Assembly (NCBI GenBank): GCA_041745395.1
Contig: JBGTIZ010000472.1
Coordinates: 1-6,554 of the forward strand
DNA length: 6,554 nt
Source: Hadersleviella sp041745395
GTDB taxonomy: Bacteria > Chloroflexota > Anaerolineae > Promineifilales > Promineifilaceae
Reading direction: 5' to 3'
Position numbers and translations under genes: made by a program. The notes under the pieces are model-generated. The model did no database searches. It had not been told where the DNA came from and was given only the letters and a program-made list of their open reading frames with translations. This document shows, piece after piece, positions 5,101 through 6,554 of this stretch; position 1 is the stretch's first letter, and each line of letters opens with the position of its first letter.

Positions 5101-6554
5101 TGCGCCGCGCATACTCTGGCTGCAGGTCGAGCAAATTCCCTTCCGCGCCCAGCATCGTCGTGGTACTCGTTACCAACTCTTCCCGGATCGCATCGATGGG
5201 GGGATTGGTCACTTGGGCAAATAACTGCTTGAAATAGTTGTAGATGGGCTGGCTGTAGCGGGACAGCACGGCCGGGGGGGTGTCGTCCCCCATCGAGCCA
5301 AGGGCTTCCGCGCCGCTCTCCATCATCGGGGCGAGCAGTAGGCGCAAATCTTCAAAGGTGTAGCCGAAGGCCATCTGTCGCTGGGTGAGGGTTTGGTGAT
5401 TGGGCTGGGGCACGGCCGTGGCTGGGAGCAAACTATCCAGCGTCAGCACATGCGCATCAATCCACTCCTGAAACGGTTGCTTGGCCGCTAGCGTCTCTTT
5501 GATTTCATCATCACTGATAATCCGTTGCTCGTCCGTATAAACCAGCAACATCCGCCCCGGCTGGAGCCGCCCCTTATACTTAATTCGCTCCGGCTCCAAA
5601 TCAATCACCCCCACCTCCGAAGCCAGCACCAGATGGTCATCCTTGGTCACGTAATAACGTGACGGACGCAACCCATTGCGGTCCAGCACCGCCCCCACAA
5701 ACGACCCATCCGTAAAGCCAATCGAGGCTGGCCCATCCCACGGCTCCATAATACAGCTATGGTACTCATAAAACGCCCGCCGATTCGGCTTCATGTTTTT
5801 ATGCTTTGACCACGGCTCGGGAATCGTCATCATCACCGCGTAGGGCAACGAATACCCCGCCAGCATCAAAAACTCCAGCGCGTTATCAAACATGCCCGAG
5901 TCGCTCGTATCCCGGTCAATAATCGGCAACACTTTGTGCAGGTCGTCCCCAAACTTTTCGCTGGCAAAAAGGGCTTGCCGCGTGTCCATCCAGTTGGCGT
6001 TCCCCTTAATCGTATTGATTTCCCCATTGTGAATAATCGTCCGATACGGGTGGGCGCGGTTCCAACTAGGGAAGGTGTTTGTGCTAAAGCGGGAATGGAT
6101 CATGGCGATAGCCGTCTCCATGCGCCGGTCAGCCAAATCGGGGTAATAGGCGGGCACTTGCTCCGCATCCAGCATCCCCTTATAGATAATGGTACGGGCC
6201 GAGAGGCTGGCAATATAAAAATCTTGCCCCTTACCGGGAAGCAAGTCCCGCACGTTTTTCTCCGCCAAACGACGAATGACAAACAATTTCCGCTCAAAGG
6301 AAAGTTTGTCGATTTGGGGCACGTTATTCTTTTGGATAAAAACTTGGCGGACAATTGGCTCGCCCCGCTTTGCCCCGTGGCCAAGGTCGCTGTTATCGGT
6401 AGGGACGGTACGCCACCCCAGTAAAATTTGCCCTTCATCAGCCACGATTTGGGCAAAATCCTGCTCAATTTGCGCTCTTAAATTCGCCTCTTGAGGCAAA
6501 AAGAGCATCCCCACCCCATACTGTCCCGCTTCGGGCAGGGCAAACCCCTCTTCA
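2198..6554 (-). CDS. gltB: Glutamate synthase (NADPH) large subunit, N-terminus beyond right edge
   Basis: 1451 codons are visible, ending in TAG at 2200-2198. The product hydrolyses glutamine, channels ammonia to 2-oxoglutarate and reduces the imine at FMN with electrons from GltD. Numbering from the codon at 6514: a class II glutamine amidotransferase domain occupies about 1-345 (RFSTNT 142-147, NGEINT 163-168). A central domain spans about 370-690. The FMN/synthase domain spans about 770-1120 (GAMSYGSIS 792-800, GKSNTGEGGE 816-825, GGDGGTG 961-967). The 3Fe-4S ligands are Cys1038, Cys1044 and Cys1049 (C-x5-C-x4-C). The C-terminal glycine-rich GXGXG domain is about 1150-1400. The GTG at 6514 is not the true start: the frame stays open upstream and reads EEGFALPEAGQYG, which fits the family, and the catalytic N-terminal Cys is not yet reached. 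By comparison with usual GltB length (about 1480-1550), several tens of residues are missing. No frameshift or lost key residue was seen. Pairing with gltD indicates the NADPH type rather than the ferredoxin type. Confidence 0.97.
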   Translation of the reverse strand, partial: EEGFALPEAGQYGVGMLFLPQEANLRAQIEQDFAQIVADEGQILLGWRTVPTDNSDLGHGAKRGEPIVRQVFIQKNNVPQIDKLSFERKLFVIRRLAEKNVRDLLPGKGQDFYIASLSARTIIYKGMLDAEQVPAYYPDLADRRMETAIAMIHSRFSTNTFPSWNRAHPYRTIIHNGEINTIKGNANWMDTRQALFASEKFGDDLHKVLPIIDRDTSDSGMFDNALEFLMLAGYSLPYAVMMTIPEPWSKHKNMKPNRRAFYEYHSCIMEPWDGPASIGFTDGSFVGAVLDRNGLRPSRYYVTKDDHLVLASEVGVIDLEPERIKYKGRLQPGRMLLVYTDEQRIISDDEIKETLAAKQPFQEWIDAHVLTLDSLLPATAVPQPNHQTLTQRQMAFGYTFEDLRLLLAPMMESGAEALGSMGDDTPPAVLSRYSQPIYNYFKQLFAQVTNPPIDAIREELVTSTTTMLGAEGNLLDLQPEYARRIILDHPILSNEELARLRHNQQKGFTAVTLPLLYDIYGDGPALEQALAALFQSAEEAIDDGATLLILSDRGIDAQNGAIPALLAAAGLHHYLIRQGKRTKASLIVESGEPREVHHFAVLLGYGVDAINPYLVFESVNDMIERDMVKNVSYPQAVKHFIKAAVKGIVKILSKMGISTIQSYRGAQIFEAFGLHLSVVDKYFVGTPSRLGGMTIEMLAEEVLIRHREAFPPRPSNGHALPVGGKYQWRYDGEYHLFNPRTVHALQDACRRGDYDRFKQYSADVNNHESQLSTIRGLLQFNSPHTPIPVHDVEPAENILRRFKTGAMSYGSISSEAHESLAIAMNRIGGKSNTGEGGENPERFTPDANGDLRRSAIKQVASGRFGVTSEYLVNADEIQIKMAQGAKPGEGGQLPGHKVYPWIAKVRYSTPGVGLISPPPHHDIYSIEDLAQLIYDLKSANPTARINVKLVSEVGVGTVAAGVAKAHADVILISGGDGGTGAAAQTSIKHAGLPWELGLAETHQTLVLNKLRSRVTVETDGQMKTGRDVVIAAILGAEEFGFATAPLVALGCLMMRVCHLNTCPVGIATQNPELRAKFTGDPAHVVNFMKFIAEEVREIMAELGVRTLNELIGRTELLAQRTDVDHWKTRNLDLSALLHQPEGLSTAVYQQIPQDHSLDQRYDFRVLLGLCQPALARGKKVRATLQVYNTDRAVGTTLGSEVTKIYGANGLPEDTIHLHLRGSAGQSLGAFVPRGITLELEGDANDYIGKGLSGGQIIVYPPKNATFKSEENIIIGNTAFYGATSGEAFIRGVAGERFCVRNSGVTAVVEGVGDHGCEYMTGGKVIVLGTTGRNFAAGMSGGVAYVLDITGDFGMRCNQEMVALSAVDNIQEHEEIYGLVQRHAMATGSQYAWHILRHWDEHIHQFVRVMPYDYKRMLDKMAEVEAQGLSGDEAKLAAFEANLRDKARAAGN

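Larger units (their letters stand above)
348..5420. repeat. Dispersed family of CACGGCCGTG palindromes (eight sites)
   Basis: The octamer ACGGCCGT occurs at 349-356, 1177-1184, 1338-1345, 2634-2641, 3114-3121, 4411-4418, 5022-5029 and 5412-5419. All eight are followed by G and seven are preceded by C, giving the decamer CACGGCCGTG; the site at 4411 has G before it. The palindrome extends to 12 bases at 1175-1186 and 5020-5031 and to 20 bases at 343-362. Six sites are read as ACG-GCC-GTG (Thr-Ala-Val), one as His-Gly-Arg (1338) and one as Pro-Arg-Pro (4411), so all three reading frames are used. Near matches keeping CGGCCG lie at 469, 1551, 2055, 2458, 3966, 4621 and 5269. The coordinates span the family; only the listed sites belong to it. 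The behaviour resembles HIP1 (GCGATCGC) in cyanobacteria, but the sequence differs. Confidence 0.75.

Noticed and set aside
5936..6424. Plus-strand open frame of 162 codons
   Set aside because: Antisense shadow of the gltB amidotransferase domain; no ribosome binding site or family signature.

Overview
This window is a conventional nitrogen-assimilation locus with all coding on the minus strand. In transcription order (right to left) it holds most of gltB, the glutamate synthase large subunit, running off the right edge and missing its N-terminus. A short repeat-filled gap follows, then a complete gltD, the glutamate synthase small subunit, then a strong intrinsic terminator. After a ~105-base non-coding stretch comes the first 150 codons of an exported protein that runs off the left edge. 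No plus-strand gene is supported.

Together gltB and gltD encode the NADPH-dependent GOGAT complex: the large subunit releases ammonia from glutamine and adds it to 2-oxoglutarate, and the small subunit supplies electrons from NADPH through FAD and iron-sulfur clusters. The order gltB-gltD, the 86-base spacing, a good ribosome binding site before gltD and a terminator just after it make this a self-contained operon tail. Its promoter and any regulatory site lie beyond the right edge. The left-hand gene starts after the terminator, so it is probably a separate transcription unit. It looks like a secreted or lipid-anchored TIM-barrel protein of glycoside-hydrolase type, but only its N-terminus is visible.

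Two non-coding patterns are the most interesting content. First, the palindrome CACGGCCGTG (core ACGGCCGT) recurs eight times across the three genes, far above chance, resembling the HIP1 octamer of cyanobacteria in behaviour but with a different sequence. Second, the gltB-gltD gap is built almost entirely of ten 7-base units, six in one orientation and four inverted, that fold into a long stem and begin exactly at the gltB stop codon.

The organism cannot be fixed from this window. The long GltD (494 residues), the Trp-rich TIM-barrel exported protein and the heptamer repeats in a GC-rich genome make me lean towards a Chloroflexota (Anaerolineae-like) bacterium, but this is an impression, not a demonstrated assignment. 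I found no mobile element, CRISPR array, RNA gene or evident new multi-gene system.
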